NCBI GenBank assembly: GCA_964057225.1 | Contig: OZ059896.1 | Location: 13,314,501 to 13,378,500, forward strand | DNA: 64,000 bases | Source of the DNA: Auanema rhodensis | Lineage: Eukaryota; Nematoda; Chromadorea; Rhabditida; Rhabditidae | Direction of reading: 5' to 3' | Shown here: positions 12,333 to 27,709 of the stretch, piece after piece | Position numbering within the stretch: position 1 is the first letter of the stretch | How the letters are laid out: every line of letters starts with the position of its first letter | Notes under the pieces: generated by a model | The model's database searches: none | The model's input: the letters and a program-made list of their open reading frames with translations, nothing else | Told to the model about the DNA's origin: nothing | Program-made: the position numbers and the translations under genes

Positions 12333-14985
12333 TTATCGGTTAGATGACCGAACAGTATCTTGGCAATTATTAGTAAGAAAATCAGATCTACGAAGATTGA
12401 CTCTTCCAAATCCACCACCGTAGACGTCTCCACTCGATCGCATAAAGGTAGCGATTGAACGAATTGTGAAGTTATTAATCCATTCGTTAGGTATTTCACT
12501 CTGAATTAAATTTATATTTGAGGCAATATTCTGAAGTAAGAGAACCTCAGTTTCAGCTTCTGGTTGAGGTGGTTGTATACTTCCATCACTTGCCCTTCTA
12601 TCACTTGGTTGAACTTGAATAGGTATTACTGGTACCGGGCCTCTCTGTATAATTATACATAAATATTAATGAAAAATTGGGACAAACCTCTGGATCCTGA
12701 GTTTCTGGTTGGAATGCACTACCCAAGAATTGGTCAATCCTATTTTCCAGTACAGTCATTGTTGCTAAAAAATAAAGAAATATGGGAATTGAGTTCTATG
12801 CTAAACATACCAAATACTCCGTTTTCTAAACAAATATATGTAACTCTGTTAACAACCTTCATAATTGGAAGTCCAAAGAAGAATACAATAGATACTATTG
12901 GAGCAAACTAATATTATAATAAAAGTATATTTAATTTATAATTTATAATACCGGAACATTATTTGGCATAATATCTCCAAGTCCAATAGTTGTAAGAGAA
13001 ATAAAAGAAAAATAGAAACTGGTAAAGAAATCTAATCCAGATCCTGGAGGACCTGAGATAGCGTCATACTCATAGACGAATACAGAAGCCAAGAATAAAT
13101 AGACTGTAAATAATTCTTCGTGATCATCCTAGCTTTTCTATGATTTACCTGCTAATATAACCAAAGCTACTTTGATTGGCAATGAAATAATCTCATCTTC
13201 CTTGTCCTGGCTATATCCTCTTGCTGTTCTAAAATTAGGAAAATGACGATATAGTGATTATATTCTTTTATAACCTCAACTTCCAAAGAATAATAGCATA
13301 AAGCTTTGTTAAGTATACAAGTGTAAGCTGACCCATATCCCTTATTACTACAAGAGTTAAAGGTACAAATACGAAACCATATATGATTGTGACTAGTCTT
13401 CCCAAGTTTGTTGCAGCAGCAATTGAACCTGAATACAGCATTTTCAGAGAAGGAGGATACCAGAAACTTCTAACCATATCCTGTTGTTGTATACAGATTC
13501 ATTGAAAAAAAGAAAGCACTTCCGAATGTCCATTTAAAATTTTTTTCGGGATCTTCAGCTTTATACAAGGTACTTCCTTCATAGGCCGATTCTAATGTTA
13601 AAAGTTTGATATAAGCTGACTATAAAATAAAAAATAATTAAAGATAATATTAATAGTAAAAACCCTAATATATTCCTGCATTGTTGTATCATTTACGCTA
13701 ATTAGAGGATCATTAATCTTTCCTGTTATTTCTGAAGCCAATTTGAAGATAGTATCATCTATAAATCCTTTTCTAGCTATTACTGTCTATAATATACTTA
13801 TTAATTGAAATTATTTGTTTATAATTTATACTTCTAACTCATATCGGCTTTCCACATAATAGAAAAAGGCTGCTCCTGCCATGGTATAAGCAAGAACAAT
13901 CAACAAAAGCATGATGTGACGAAATCCCATACGTTTAGTGTTATGAAGTAAAAAGTAAAATGATTTCCGGAATCCTATAGTAATCATAGCCTTATTTGTT
14001 GTTTTTAAAGTTGTCTACTTTTTTTTGCTTGATATCCACTAGTTGGCTCAGGTTTCGTGTAGCTGCATCGACTTACGCTCTTTTGACTGACTGATTGCCG
14101 ACGATTAAGATCTCGACGCAAATAATCCGGTAAATTCCGGAAAGTATCTTGATTTTTCTCATAAATACCTATATTAATAAGGAAATTAACATCTATACTT
14201 TTTTTTTCTTCGTTAACTTACCAGTAATAGTATAGTTGTTACGTTCATAATATTTATCAATAGCATCCTTATCATCTTCAGGTTTTGTAGAAATATTCGA
14301 TAAAGATCCTGTCGTTTTTCTATCCGAGTTAGGAATTGGGGAATCAAACGATAAATGACGTCCAAGAACAGGACCATTCTTATTTGAATTCTAAATGAAA
14401 ACAAAATTTTAGAATCATTGTTTTTCTTACTTTTAGAATTGATCGTTGATTAACTTCCAAATCTTCATAACTATTATCGGAAGCACTATTTTCAATTCTA
14501 AAGATAGAACTTTTTATTATCTAAATTTCTTACTGAAATAATAATAAATATAATAGAAAAGGATATATACTTACTGTGGTGAAGCATTCTCAGCAATTTG
14601 ATCATTTGATTTAATGGTTTTATCATTATCTATAGTACTTTCATCACCAACATCCTCCTTCTTTTCTGATTCTGATGAAGTTGGCTTCACCAATTCAGGA
14701 TTTGTAATTTTAGTTGCAGTTTCTGCACTAGAATCACTTGTGAGATCTTCATTTTCCTCATCGATTCCTATTTATACAAATATTTGGAGATGTTGTGATA
14801 AAATATTTTAGTACCTTCAAATGTTGGTGTCTTCGTGGAATTATATCTTGTTCTGGATTTATAAGCTTGAGCTGCAGCTCCCTCATTTGGTATTTCTAAC
14901 GGCTTCAAATCCATTTAAAGCTTTGTATTTTTGAAATTCGAAGTATTACCTGTTCCACATTACTTTTATCATCGACTGAGTTCAT
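12333..14985 (-). CDS. TWK-type two-pore-domain potassium channel
   Basis: A plasma-membrane K2P leak channel subunit with about a dozen exons. The N-terminal 150 or so residues are acidic and polar. After a basic stretch comes helix M1 (RHIMLLLLIVLAYTMAGAAF), the extracellular cap, and pore 1 with filter TTTGYG split by an intron. M2/M3 follow (LGRLVTIIYGFVFVPLTLVV). Pore 2 has TTIGLGDIMPNN and is followed by M4 (APIVSIVFFFGLPIMKVV). The C-terminal tail is polar and Gln/Pro-rich (PVPVIPIQVQP), ending near DTVRSSNR. Pore 1 lacks the usual Asp/Asn after GYG and reads GYGSIAA. Two starts are possible: 14985 (MNSVDDKSNVEQ, joined by a 46-base intron to PLEIPNEG) or 14915 (MDLKPLEIPNEG). The family is firm; which of the many nematode TWK channels is unknown. 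Confidence 0.87.
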
Positions 14986-17030
14986 ATCTATACTAAACTC
15001 GGTATCTAGGTGTAAACAAGTTATTCACCAGTGTCTCCACCACAACTGAGTAATCCTGAAAAACATCATTTTTCTATTGTTTTCATATTAAAATCAAAGC
15101 TAATATGAAGTGTAAGATGGAAGATAGTTGTGAAGATTCGAAGCAATTTCAGATGTGAAAACCAATGAGAGTAGTAGGCTATTTTCTAAAATTCTCTTTG
15201 GTTCCGAAGAAACCGAAACAAAAAGAATCATTTCTCTTTTCCAACAATTGAATGTTTGAAAGATGTTTGAAATAGAAATATTTTTTATTGTTCATTTTCA
15301 TTAATAACTTTAACTTCAAACGGATTTCCAGGTTGATACGGCTACCGTATTAACACATAGAGACCAAAAATTTGCAGCCATGATCACGAGTTCAAACGAG
15401 GTTTTAATCAAAAGATTACAAAAGATTATTCGAAAGAAGTGGTTCTAGATCAATTCATCTAACATCTAACCATTTCTTTCATATGATTGTGAAGAAAAAT
15501 TTCTCTCATTTTAACAAAGTTCATAAAATCATACGGCTTTTTGATCACATTGATTATGACAATACTGACCTTCACCTTTTCAGTTTTCTAATCATACTTC
15601 GAGCTTCTACACAAAGAAAACGGATAAGTATGTAAACGAAACTGAGAAGTATCAATAAGTTCAAGATTTTCTGATTAAATATATACGATTTACTCAATAT
15701 ATACATACATATATACATATATGCATAAGTACATATACATATCTGTACATCAAAAAACACTTTCTTGAATAATATTTTAAAAAATATGAAAACTATCAAA
15801 CAATACAAAAAATATTTGGGAAAAAACATATGCTAGAAACTTAGAAAAGTTGAAAACCATTAAAAGTCTTCTTATTTTTTTAAAATTGAATATGTGAAGT
15901 AATGAGAATATTCGAACAAGACAATTTTTGGTTGTAATAATTGTAATCATTATTGTTACGATTAGGTAAGAGAAGTGGGTGTATCAAAAGCGAAATTTGG
16001 GAACTTGTCTCGTCTTCTTGGCATTCTAAAGGAGAAGTGTTAAAACCTGTCATATAATTTACTTTTACCTTAGAAATTCAAACAAAAACTGTGAAATGGT
16101 TCGAAAACTGATTAGGGTTCCATAGAAATATACAGTATTAAAACAATTAATAAAACTTCTTAAATAACATAATAGTATTGTAGACATAATAAACATAATA
16201 AAATAATAAAAGTTAGTTAAATACATAAACGAGGACAAAAAGTTCAAATTTTCATATCTGGCATTGAACATTGTTCAATTATTTGTAAAAAAATCAAGAG
16301 GACACTGTACACTTAGTCTATGACGTCAATACACTAGCTAAATTTCAAAACTTTTACATCAAAAAGAAAGTCATATGGTTGATTTAACTAATTTTTTGTT
16401 TTTTTCCTATATAAAAATTGTAAATAGCTAAGGGACATTTCGATAAAGAAATTATGAAAATGATTGAATGAAATGAAAATCTGGATCAAGCAACAACAGA
16501 TGTCAACATATTCGAGAGGTGTCAATAATGAAATAATAATCGGAACTGTCAAATAAGAAGATTTTATTGAATAGTTGATATCATAGTTCTAACAAAATCT
16601 TAACTGCAATCATTTTTTCCGAATTCCAACTTACGGTACACAGAATTTTGAATATGAGAATTCATGATAAATAGTTATAGAATGGAATATTTATGTTTTT
16701 TTCGAGTACAAAGTGTCAAAACAGTAAAATGATATCACGAATACTATAAGTTCCAAACATGATTGAGATCAGAACAAAAAATTATTTCAAACTACTATTG
16801 ATAACTCTATGTAGCGATCCTCTTTACGTCTATACCTAACGGGAAGATATCATTATTCTTAACTGCGATCAAAATGTTCATTTTCCCATCGTCCAAAATA
16901 GAAAAATGAAAAAATTAATCTCTTGTTCGCTCTATCATTTCTCTTTCATAGTTCATTATGCAGGTTCATTCATGTAACAACATTGTATTTCAACTAAACT
17001 TTACAAAAAATAACAATTTGAAGAATAAAA
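14986..17030. other. Intergenic, upstream of the TWK channel
   Basis: No gene is seen. Just upstream of the channel start, minus-strand acceptor-like sites (TTTTTTCAG near 15058, ACACCTAG near 15006) could serve 5' UTR splicing or trans-splicing. A full cAMP-response palindrome TGACGTCA is at 16321-16328, and a perfect TTGAACA/TGTTCAA inverted repeat lies near 16265. Open frames at 15572-15829 and 16065-16271 are AT-rich noise. Confidence 0.4.
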
Positions 17031-18223
17031 CTATGATGTTTCAACGATTTCAGCTTTTTCTTCTTCGTCTTCTTTTTCTCTATTTTCTGCTGCTTCATCC
17101 TCATTTTCAGCAGAATCAGCTCCTTCTATGGTTAAATCTTGCTTTTTTTCAAGTCCTTTCCGTTGAGGGATAACTTTGAAGAATGATTCTTCCCAATTTT
17201 TGGATATAGTGAATTGTAACAAGATTTCAAACACATGATTAATAGTCAACACCTGAAATTCATGTGTACAACAAATTGTTTTTAAAACTTTAATAACCTT
17301 TCGTGTTTTAAGGGATACATATTCATCTATTGGCAATCGGGCATGTGCAAAATTGTTTCTTTGAGCTAATTCATAACAAAGTCCTTTCTGGCTATTATGA
17401 TCAACAATTCCTCCAATAACATAAACTTTCGAATCATCAAGTTCAGATAAAACCTTTGAAATTTCTTTATATATTATTATTATAAAACTCTTACATTCTC
17501 AGAATCTGCAGTTAGATATACTATATCATTAGGATCAAACACTTTACTGAGTGGTAACTCCTCTATGTATACGTCTTGATTAGCATTACCTTTCACTGAA
17601 TCATATATCTAAAAATAACCTAATTGTCGTCTATCTACAATTTTTTTTCCAACCTGTCGGCTGGCACCATTAAAATTAACAACATGGTATAGAAGTGGGT
17701 TTATTACTCTTCGATTTGCTGCATAACACCAGCCAAGTTGCTGGACAGTGGCTCGTTGATCTTTTTGAGACATCAGGTCATCGTAGGCCATATCAACAGC
17801 AACTCTTATCTAACTCGAACAAGATATAGAAGAAATAAATGATAATCCATACTTTGCATGCTGAGTCTTTCATTAAAGTTGCTTTAGCTCTCGTTAAAGT
17901 GTGCCCTTGGCCAGATTCTTTGATTTCCTGTCGTTTCTTTCTTCTTTTCTCTTTCTCTTCTTGCCTTTTAAACTTTCGTTTCATTAAATACCTAGAACAA
18001 TAAGGAAAGATTGACGGGTTTGAAATGGTTACTTTTCACGGGCAGCAATTTTCTTTTGTTGATTTTTAGACAGCACAGTATTGTTGTCATGTTCATTAGG
18101 TACTTCCTCCGATACTGATCGATCACATTCTACAATTCTTTCAAAAGATTAGACGATAATACCCTCCTTACCCGAAGAAGTACTACCATTGTCTTTAATT
18201 GGGATTAAGTTGAGCTCTTCCAT
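17031..18223 (-). CDS. TRMT10A: tRNA (guanine-9-N1)-methyltransferase, TRM10 family
   Basis: This SPOUT-class enzyme methylates N1 of guanosine 9 in tRNA. The start ATG follows directly after an AG (TATGTATAG), a likely trans-splice site. The N-terminus is acidic, then a basic coiled stretch (KRQEEKEKRRKKRQE). The catalytic domain shows RVAVDMAYDDLMS, QLGWCYAANRR, VYLTADSENVLSELDDSKVY, and the family core VIGGIVDHNSQKG, which carries the catalytic-region Asp. It continues with ARLPIDEYVSLKTRKVLTIN and HVFEILLQFT. The tail is very acidic (EDEEEKAEIVETS), as in cytosolic/nuclear TRMT10A more than mitochondrial TRMT10C, although that split cannot be settled here. It lies 322 bases downstream of Miro, last in the putative operon. 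Confidence 0.92.
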
Positions 18224-18545
18224 CTATACATAGACACTCAATACAAACTATGAGACAAAAAATAAATATTTCTATAGTCAATTACACGTTTTATATATTA
18301 ATTTATAGAAAAAACAAGGCAACGACATTTATTATGTGTTAACAATATACTATTGAAATGAATTCTTCATTTTCATTTTATATCTTTCGAAGAAAAATGC
18401 AAATTAGAAGTTGCCTAGCTATTTTGAAATATACATTCAGACATAAACCCGCATATCCAAATCATTCCTACATTAAGTAAAACTAATGTACTATTAAAGA
18501 ACACCGGATTATTCGTCCAATCTTGAGATTCACTCACTGTGACAA

Positions 18546-21074
<2,529 letters not shown>

Positions 21075-21230
21075 CTAAAACATCAATGTACATTTAAAGC
21101 AATGAAGCGAAATCAAAAAAGATATGTAATAGGATTCAACCATAATAAAAAAATTCCGGGTAATATTTCAGATTGTTAATAACAATAACAGGTAAACAAT
21201 AAAACAACAATTTTAACAACATTCTACACG

Positions 21231-24200
21231 TTATTCTGTTTTTTTTGGAGCATTGGTGTCTTTAGTTCTCAAATTTCGTTGTTCCTTTCTAAGTTCAATT
21301 TCAAAAAGCTCTTCTTGATAAACCTCCCTAAATTAAAATTTTAAATGTTTAATGAAGAAAGTTCTTTACCTGTAGATAGGAATCAATTTGGGAACAAGAT
21401 GCAAATGATCAAAGCGAACCGACAAGTTATCCATGGCAACTGATACATTTCCACACTCATCCAGGTATGATGGTAATTCAGGAACCTGAATTTCATAACT
21501 AAAAAACTAGAATAGTTCTGTACCTTAGGATAACGAGCACTGAAATGAGTTAATATTATATGCTTTGCTTTCATTCGCTTTCCAATATCGACAGCTTGTC
21601 CCATTGTTGAGTGTTTTTTTCGCAGTGCATCAGCCTAGAAACCTATCATTTTCAACAAAAAACAAGCTTAAATAACTTCGTGTCCATCTTCGAATGTGGC
21701 TTCATGAATGAGGATATCAGCATCCATTCCCTCTTCCACGAGAAGATCACAAGGCTTCGTGTCTCCAGAGAACACTACACGTTTTCCATTAGAAGTAAAA
21801 ACGAAACCATTTGCCATTCTAGTATGATGAACCTGTAGTTTCAGAATCTTACTACACTGATAATTCAAGAGGATTTACATGTACAGCCTTACATTCCTCT
21901 ATAGCCCAAGACTTCTCTTCGAACAAAGGTCGAGGCATTTCAGGAATCACATCGCGGGTAGCAGAAAATACAGGAGAAGGTAATCGTCTCTTCTTGTTAG
22001 CAGGGCCATTAGGACTACAAGAAGTGATGAGCTCAAAAAAAAGCGTAATATTTACCTTAAAGGAGGAGTTACAGGGTGTCTTGACATATCTACAATATGA
22101 AGGAGGTCCTCCAAATTTTCGAAACACATGGAATATGTTTTCAAAGGCTTAAGAACATTTCTAGTTGTAACCAATACCAAAGGCTTATAAGGTAAACCTA
22201 TAAGTTATTGATAAGGAAATAAAAATAGAGTACACACCTTTTTCTACGAAAGCTTCTTCTCGTCTTTTTATGATTGTATATAGTCCGTTCATATGATCTT
22301 GATGAGCATGTGTAATAAACACAGCTTTCAAATTCAAAAGGATCTTGAAATAATACAATAAAAATAAAATTTGATTGACTTGCCTTTTGAGTTTTGAGAT
22401 CACCCATTAAAACTTTAATTTGTCCATATGTACCTTCTCCGGTATCTACTAAAATAGCCGATTCATCAGAAGTTTCCATGAGGTAGCCAGTAACGTTCCT
22501 ATACTTCGATGGAACAGCAGACGATGTTCCCAAAAATGACAACTTTGGAAACTCTCGAACATCTTCTACTTTTTTTTCTTCTAAACAACAATATACATAA
22601 GAAAAGACTAATATTCTAAGAAAATAGTAACCTTCTCGCAATGCCACAATAAGATTTTTCGCTTTTTCCGATATCTCTATGTTTGAATCTCTTAGATCAA
22701 TCATAATTGGCTCATCATTTCCTGTTATATTCAGATAGATGATATTAAGATCCTATTCATACCTCCTTTGCGCATGTAGAAGCGTTGGAGAGGAGCAACA
22801 TAAAGCATTCGACCTTCTTTTCTTTGTAATTCATTTGACTGAGTTATAATACCCGACCATGTAGGATGTAAAGGAGGGAAAACCGACGGGCACAGCGAAT
22901 TCAATAATCTATGATTCCTGCAAACACATGAATATGAGTACAATCTGTTCATTCATTGTTTCAATCATACCTAAATATACTTTCTATACCTGGTACTAAA
23001 GGAGATTTTTCATTAACTACTATATGCTCGCATGTTGTCCCAAGTGAATCAACTAATTTTTGATACTGTGATAAATCCAAAACGTCTTGAGGAGACAAGT
23101 GCACCATATATTGCAAGTTTCCACTATTTATCAGATCCTATAACAGAAATTGAGAATCAAAAAATGAGCACTGATAACAAACCTGTACGACTGAATGACT
23201 TAAAAGCATTTCAATATCGGCTTCGTTTGTACATTCAGCAATAAGAAAAGTTGATTTATCATTCTAAAACTTGAAAGTCATGGCAACATCAAACATACAA
23301 AAAATTACATTACTAATAGAATCAATATAAACTTCCTCAGGTTTGACAACTCTTCCGTCTGGCAAAGTTACTGTTTCACCATTTTTCAATTTTCCAATTA
23401 AGGGACCTTTAGGGATCTAAAGATTTATAAAAACTTGAATTAATATAAAAACAAACAAACTTGTTTAGCAATTAGTTTTAGAGCATCAATACGTCGAGCT
23501 GGCGCTTTCAACTCCAAATAGTACGCAACATTAACTTTCTATATAAAATATTAAAAAGAAGTGTGAACAAAACAAGAATTACCATAGATTTATCATCTGA
23601 CACTAGAGGTAAATATGTTACTTTTACTCCAGCATCCTCGTAAAATCCCATTGTATACGGACGTTCATCAACCTGTTTTTGTTATTTTTAAAATGAATAT
23701 AATGAATATATCTTATACCTGTGAAGGATACTTGGTTGTACCATAATCAGCATCACTAAATGGTCGTATACATTCCAAGAAATGCTTTACGTTCATTGCT
23801 CCATGTATGCGAGATGGTAAAGCGTTTGTCTCTTTGGAAAGTAATATCGATGAAATACCAGATATATTATCCCAACTAGCTTAAAAATAAAAAAAACGTT
23901 TTTAGTAACACTTGGTTATTATAATAACCTTTAGTAATAAAAATATCGTTAACATTTGAAGACTTCATTCGAAGCTGAGGCAAAAATCTAGAAGCTCCTT
24001 CAGGACAATTAAACATGTACGTTTTAAGTGGAGTTCTTATAGTAACACATGGCCTCATTTGAGTAGCACCATTTTCTAGAATCTGAAGTAATATACATGC
24101 ATATTTGTTTTATAGAGAAAAGTGAGCAAAACACAATTCTACAGACGATATTATGATATTTGTTAAACTAACTTCAATAGTGGCAAAAGCTGGAACGTTA

Positions 24201-24550
24201 GCTATTGAATTCGCGCATGGTTGTACAAGCTTTTGCTGGGCACTTTGCATGGCTAATTTCAAATTATTATTATTTGAAATAACACCCCTAGATCTTAAAA
24301 CAAAGAGAATGAAGTAACAACTTAAAAATTCGTACTTGATATGAGAAAATGGTCTCTGCTTTAATTTTTTCTTATTGTCTTCTATTTGCTTTTTAATGTT
24401 GTCCAAAAATTCAAGTTGATTTTTTCCAAGAAAAAGTGATGTGTAGATTTTTCTCGTCCTAAAATCCAAAAAATCGAATCAGCACTCGCAACTTGAAACC
24501 TACTGATAACAGATCTCCGTGCTTTTAATTAAACTATCTAATTTGATCAT
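21231..24550 (-). CDS. ELAC2: Long-form tRNase Z (ELAC2/HOE-1)
   Basis: This zinc endonuclease removes 3' trailers from pre-tRNAs in nucleus and mitochondria. The N-terminal half is the catalytically dead metallo-beta-lactamase copy. The C-terminal half is active: PKLSFLGTSSAVPSKYRN (PxKxRN motif), VDTGEGTYGQI, the metal motif THAHQDHMNG, FSGDTKPC, the HEAT motif ILIHEATFEDG, and ILTHFSARYP. It ends with LRTKDTNAPKKTE. The start was placed at 24550 (MIKLDSLIKSTEICYQ), spliced by a 5' CAGTAGGT donor to TRKIYTSLFLG; this removes a frame break and gives a plausible amphipathic leader. The frame is otherwise coherent through about 15 short introns. It sits 281 bases after TIM17 and 156 before Miro on the same strand. 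Confidence 0.95.
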
Positions 24551-24831
24551 AAACTCAAAACTAAATTAATATGAAAAATCGCTGAGAGAATTGGTAATGT
24601 ATCTGGTGTGAAACCTATTAGGTGTGAACTACACAATCAAAGATAGAACTTCATCAACAAACACAACTATATTTAAAAAGTATTGGAATACACATCGGTA
24701 ACTAGTGAGGATCTACGACTAACAATCATACTAACATGCAGGATAATTATAACAAACACAAAAGTGTAGAGTTTAAAACATCTGTAACAACTAACTGACT
24801 TTTGAAAATCAGTTTTTTAAAGAATAAATCA

Positions 24832-25600
24832 CTAAGACATGTTAGGAAGCGATGAAGGGAGACCAAATGGTATTGTAGAATCTGGGGTAATTCCTGGTTC
24901 AGATAATTTGGCGGGTGGCAAATTTCTAGGATCATCTAATACCTCCGGCTGAAATACAAATTGTTATCACAATATCGGCACATAACTTACAGGTGGTGCG
25001 GTTGGATCCACGATAGCTCCCATCCATTTAGTAGTGAGAACTCCAACACCTTCTATCATTGCGAGAATTACACTACCCAAGATAGCTGATCCGGCCATTA
25101 CCTATTTTGAAAAATAACAGTAGTAAGAAAAATTTTTTTACCTTGGGTCCCGATCTAATAGCGAGAAGAGCTCCGGTAAGTCCACCAGAAACAATAGAGT
25201 TAAGAGGATCTTCCTAAACCAAAAAATAACTAAGCTAAATAAATAAAGACACTTTACCTTCTTCCTGATTGCCACTAGACAACAGTCAATTGTACTAAAC
25301 ATTCCTCCCCAAGCAGCAAATTGAACACCAGTAAGTGTGCTTCTCATTTTGACTTCATGAAGCATGCCAAACTAATTTAATAATTGTTTAAACTAAATAA
25401 ATTTTAAAATTATATACTAATTTTCGTCCCTTTGCAGCATTTTTATAACCAGAAAATGAATGGAAAATAGATCCACCTACAAGACCCATAGCAAAAGCTG
25501 ATCCTGTGTCATCGAAGATTCGATAAGGGCTGAAATAGATCAAAATAAGTTTGAAATTTCTACAAATTACAAACCATGGCTCTCTAGTATACTCTTCCAT
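24832..25600 (-). CDS. timm-17: Mitochondrial import translocase subunit TIM17
   Basis: An inner-membrane channel subunit of the TIM23 complex that imports presequence proteins. The protein of about 180 residues starts MEEYTREPCPYRIFDDTG, which matches the family's EYTREPCPYRI signature; the Cys is formed across the first intron. Four membrane segments with glycine motifs follow: AMGLVGGSIFHSFSGYKNA, FAAWGGMFSTIDCCLVAIR, EDPLNSIVSGGLTGALLAIR, and GSAILGSVILAMIEGVGVL. The tail is Pro-rich (DPTAPPPEVLDDP, then PSSLPNMS). Length and motif order are normal for the family. It is the first gene of the four-gene minus-strand block. Confidence 0.95.
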
Positions 25601-25800
25601 ATTTACTAAGTGCTTCCACTCACAGTCTTAGAAGTTGGCCAAGTTGTCTAAAAATGTTTCATCATCATTAAATAAAAATGATAATTTCAAACACAAAAGT
25701 GTAAAAACAAAAAGTGGCATACACATTTTACAATTCAAAAGATTTACTATAATCTCAAAAAATTCAATGAGAATATCAGTAATTTCTGAATTATATTATT

Positions 25801-25956
25801 ATGCAGATTAAGCCTGTGGTACTGGATAATGCAAAAGCACAGGGTATACGCCAGGACAAACCACGAGGAAAACGTCAAGGGGTCGTTGACGTTTGTACAA
25901 TACTTTCATTTGAAAAGAGTAATTACAGAGATCGGTTGCACAGTTTGAGGGAATGA
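25801..25956 (+). CDS. Unassigned small open frame, 51 codons
   Basis: An ATG-initiated frame reads MQIKPVVLDNAKAQGIRQ, then DKPRGKRQGVVDVCTILSF, and ends in RDRLHSLRE. It is clearly more GC-rich and more protein-like than its surroundings. The bases before it (TTATTATGCAG) could also act as a splice acceptor, making this an exon rather than a whole gene. The minus strand is also open here (25808-25996), so coding strand is not certain. No family is recognised. It may be a transposon remnant. Confidence 0.25.
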   Translation: MQIKPVVLDNAKAQGIRQDKPRGKRQGVVDVCTILSFEKSNYRDRLHSLRE

Positions 25957-26479
25957 TTAATGGTAACTCGTATTGGTTTACTTTACATATGTTCACTTTC
26001 TAGTACCAAATTCATCTTAAATCTTTTCATTTCTTCTAATAGCAGAGATACATTTTTTCTTAATTTTAAAAATACAATAAGTTTCAAATTTACTTAATAG
26101 ATGAGAGATATTCAGCATTTTGATTTTAGTTATGCTAAGTGTTAGGCTATATGGTAACATTTTCTAAAAACTCAGAATTTTACATTCGGCTGAAATTGAC
26201 AGTTGGCGCGTTCTTTGTCTATTCGCTGCTGCCAGATAATGATAAACTTGCTTGAATAGATTACCTAGTTCAAACACGAAGACGCGACTTTTCGAGTGCG
26301 CAATGTGTGCCTGGCAGGATTGTTTGATGTGGTTGTTGCATATGTTGTATAGTTGCAAATCCTTCATAATAAATAAATGACGGTGTTCCCTAATTGATAC
26401 GCTTAGTTGGTTATATATTTACTATGAAATAATACGCTTCAAAACAAACTTGGAACAGTACCCAATAAATAGCATTTAG

Positions 26480-26670
26480 CCGACCTAAGAAAGATTTTTT
26501 TCAATAATTCGAAGGAAATAGTAGACTGCTATAAAGTGAAAAATGATTGGCAAATCGGTCGTGCATTAACTACGTTGAGGCGTGAGCTCTCACTTGCTTC
26601 TCAAATATCCGTCGCCAGAAGCCGAAAACTCAACCTTTGGCTAAATAGAAACAAGAAGGTTCTAGTGTAA
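26480..26670 (+). CDS. Unassigned open frame, possible exon or remnant
   Basis: After an acceptor-like GCATTTAG, a plus frame stays open for about 63 codons with a balanced residue mix: ADLRKIFFNNSKEIVDCY, KVKNDWQIGRALTTLRRE, LSLASQISVARSRKLNLW, then a stop. There is no in-frame ATG, so if real it is an exon or a broken gene. The family is not recognised. Between this and the 25801 frame lies another GC-richer patch (26160-26370) with an open minus frame. The cluster may be the wreck of a mobile element. Confidence 0.22.
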
Positions 26671-27684
26671 ATTTTCAAAATTGATTACATATTATAGAAA
26701 TAAAACGATTTCACTTTTTTTTAAAATTACATTGTTGATCATTTACATTATCAATTTTGAAACATTTAGTGATATTGAAATATTTCAAGAAAACGAAATA
26801 TATATCTTAAAAGAAAGATCAAATATCTTGAATGTCAATTCATATAGCAAAGCATAGTTCTATATTAAAAGGCAATCTTGATGTACTACTTTTGAAAATT
26901 TACATGATTCACTGTCATTTTTACACCATTTCTATTATTAATGTTAGTGAAGCCACAACATTTTGATTTTTTGCTGCTCTTTTTATACTTCTAATTACCA
27001 AGTAAGTGTTTCAACACAAGAATAAAACTTTTTTTTTGTTCCATTTTTGTTTCAAATGAGGATGTATGACGCCAGATTGTCCAGAATCTTAAGAGTACAT
27101 CTTCCCAAGTGTTAATTAAAGGATTTCCATGAATCCAGATTTATTTTAAACCTTGTTACTTTCTATGTTCATCTATTCTACTTGCAAACAACATTGGGAA
27201 TTCGAACGAAATTAGTTGGCTAATTATCAAGCAATATCATTCTCTTACTCTCCCCTCCCTCCCTCACATAGATAGGTTAAACTTTAAATGTGCAAAGCTT
27301 CACATAGTTCTTTCTCATAGTTATTTTCATATAGATGCTAATGCGTCGAAGATTTTCCAATATTGTTATCGTTTTTGTTTGTTAGACCTCTAGCTTAGAT
27401 AGTATATATGTTATATATTACATAGTATATACCTTTATACATACGTATAGTATACTCTGCATATAAATATTAAACAAAACTATCATTATGCATTAAAAAT
27501 ATATTTGAATAATTTATATAAAATGATATTTTGAAAGAAAAAATAAGAAATAATTATGACCAAAATTATTAAAGCATTTGATTGGCACATTTAGGATGTG
27601 CCAAGATATAAGCTTTATGGAAATAAGAGTGAAACTATTTCCTTTTCTTACTTCATTCTTATTCATTATTAAAAGAGAACAAGC

Positions 27685-27709
27685 TATCATCATCATCATC
27701 ATCATCATC
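27685..27709 (+). repeat. ATC trinucleotide repeat
   Basis: About eight tandem ATC units in intergenic DNA. Confidence 0.85.

Noticed and set aside
15572-16271. Minus-strand AT-rich open frames
   Set aside because: Ile/Tyr/Phe/Lys-biased translations of AT-rich DNA; no recognisable domain.
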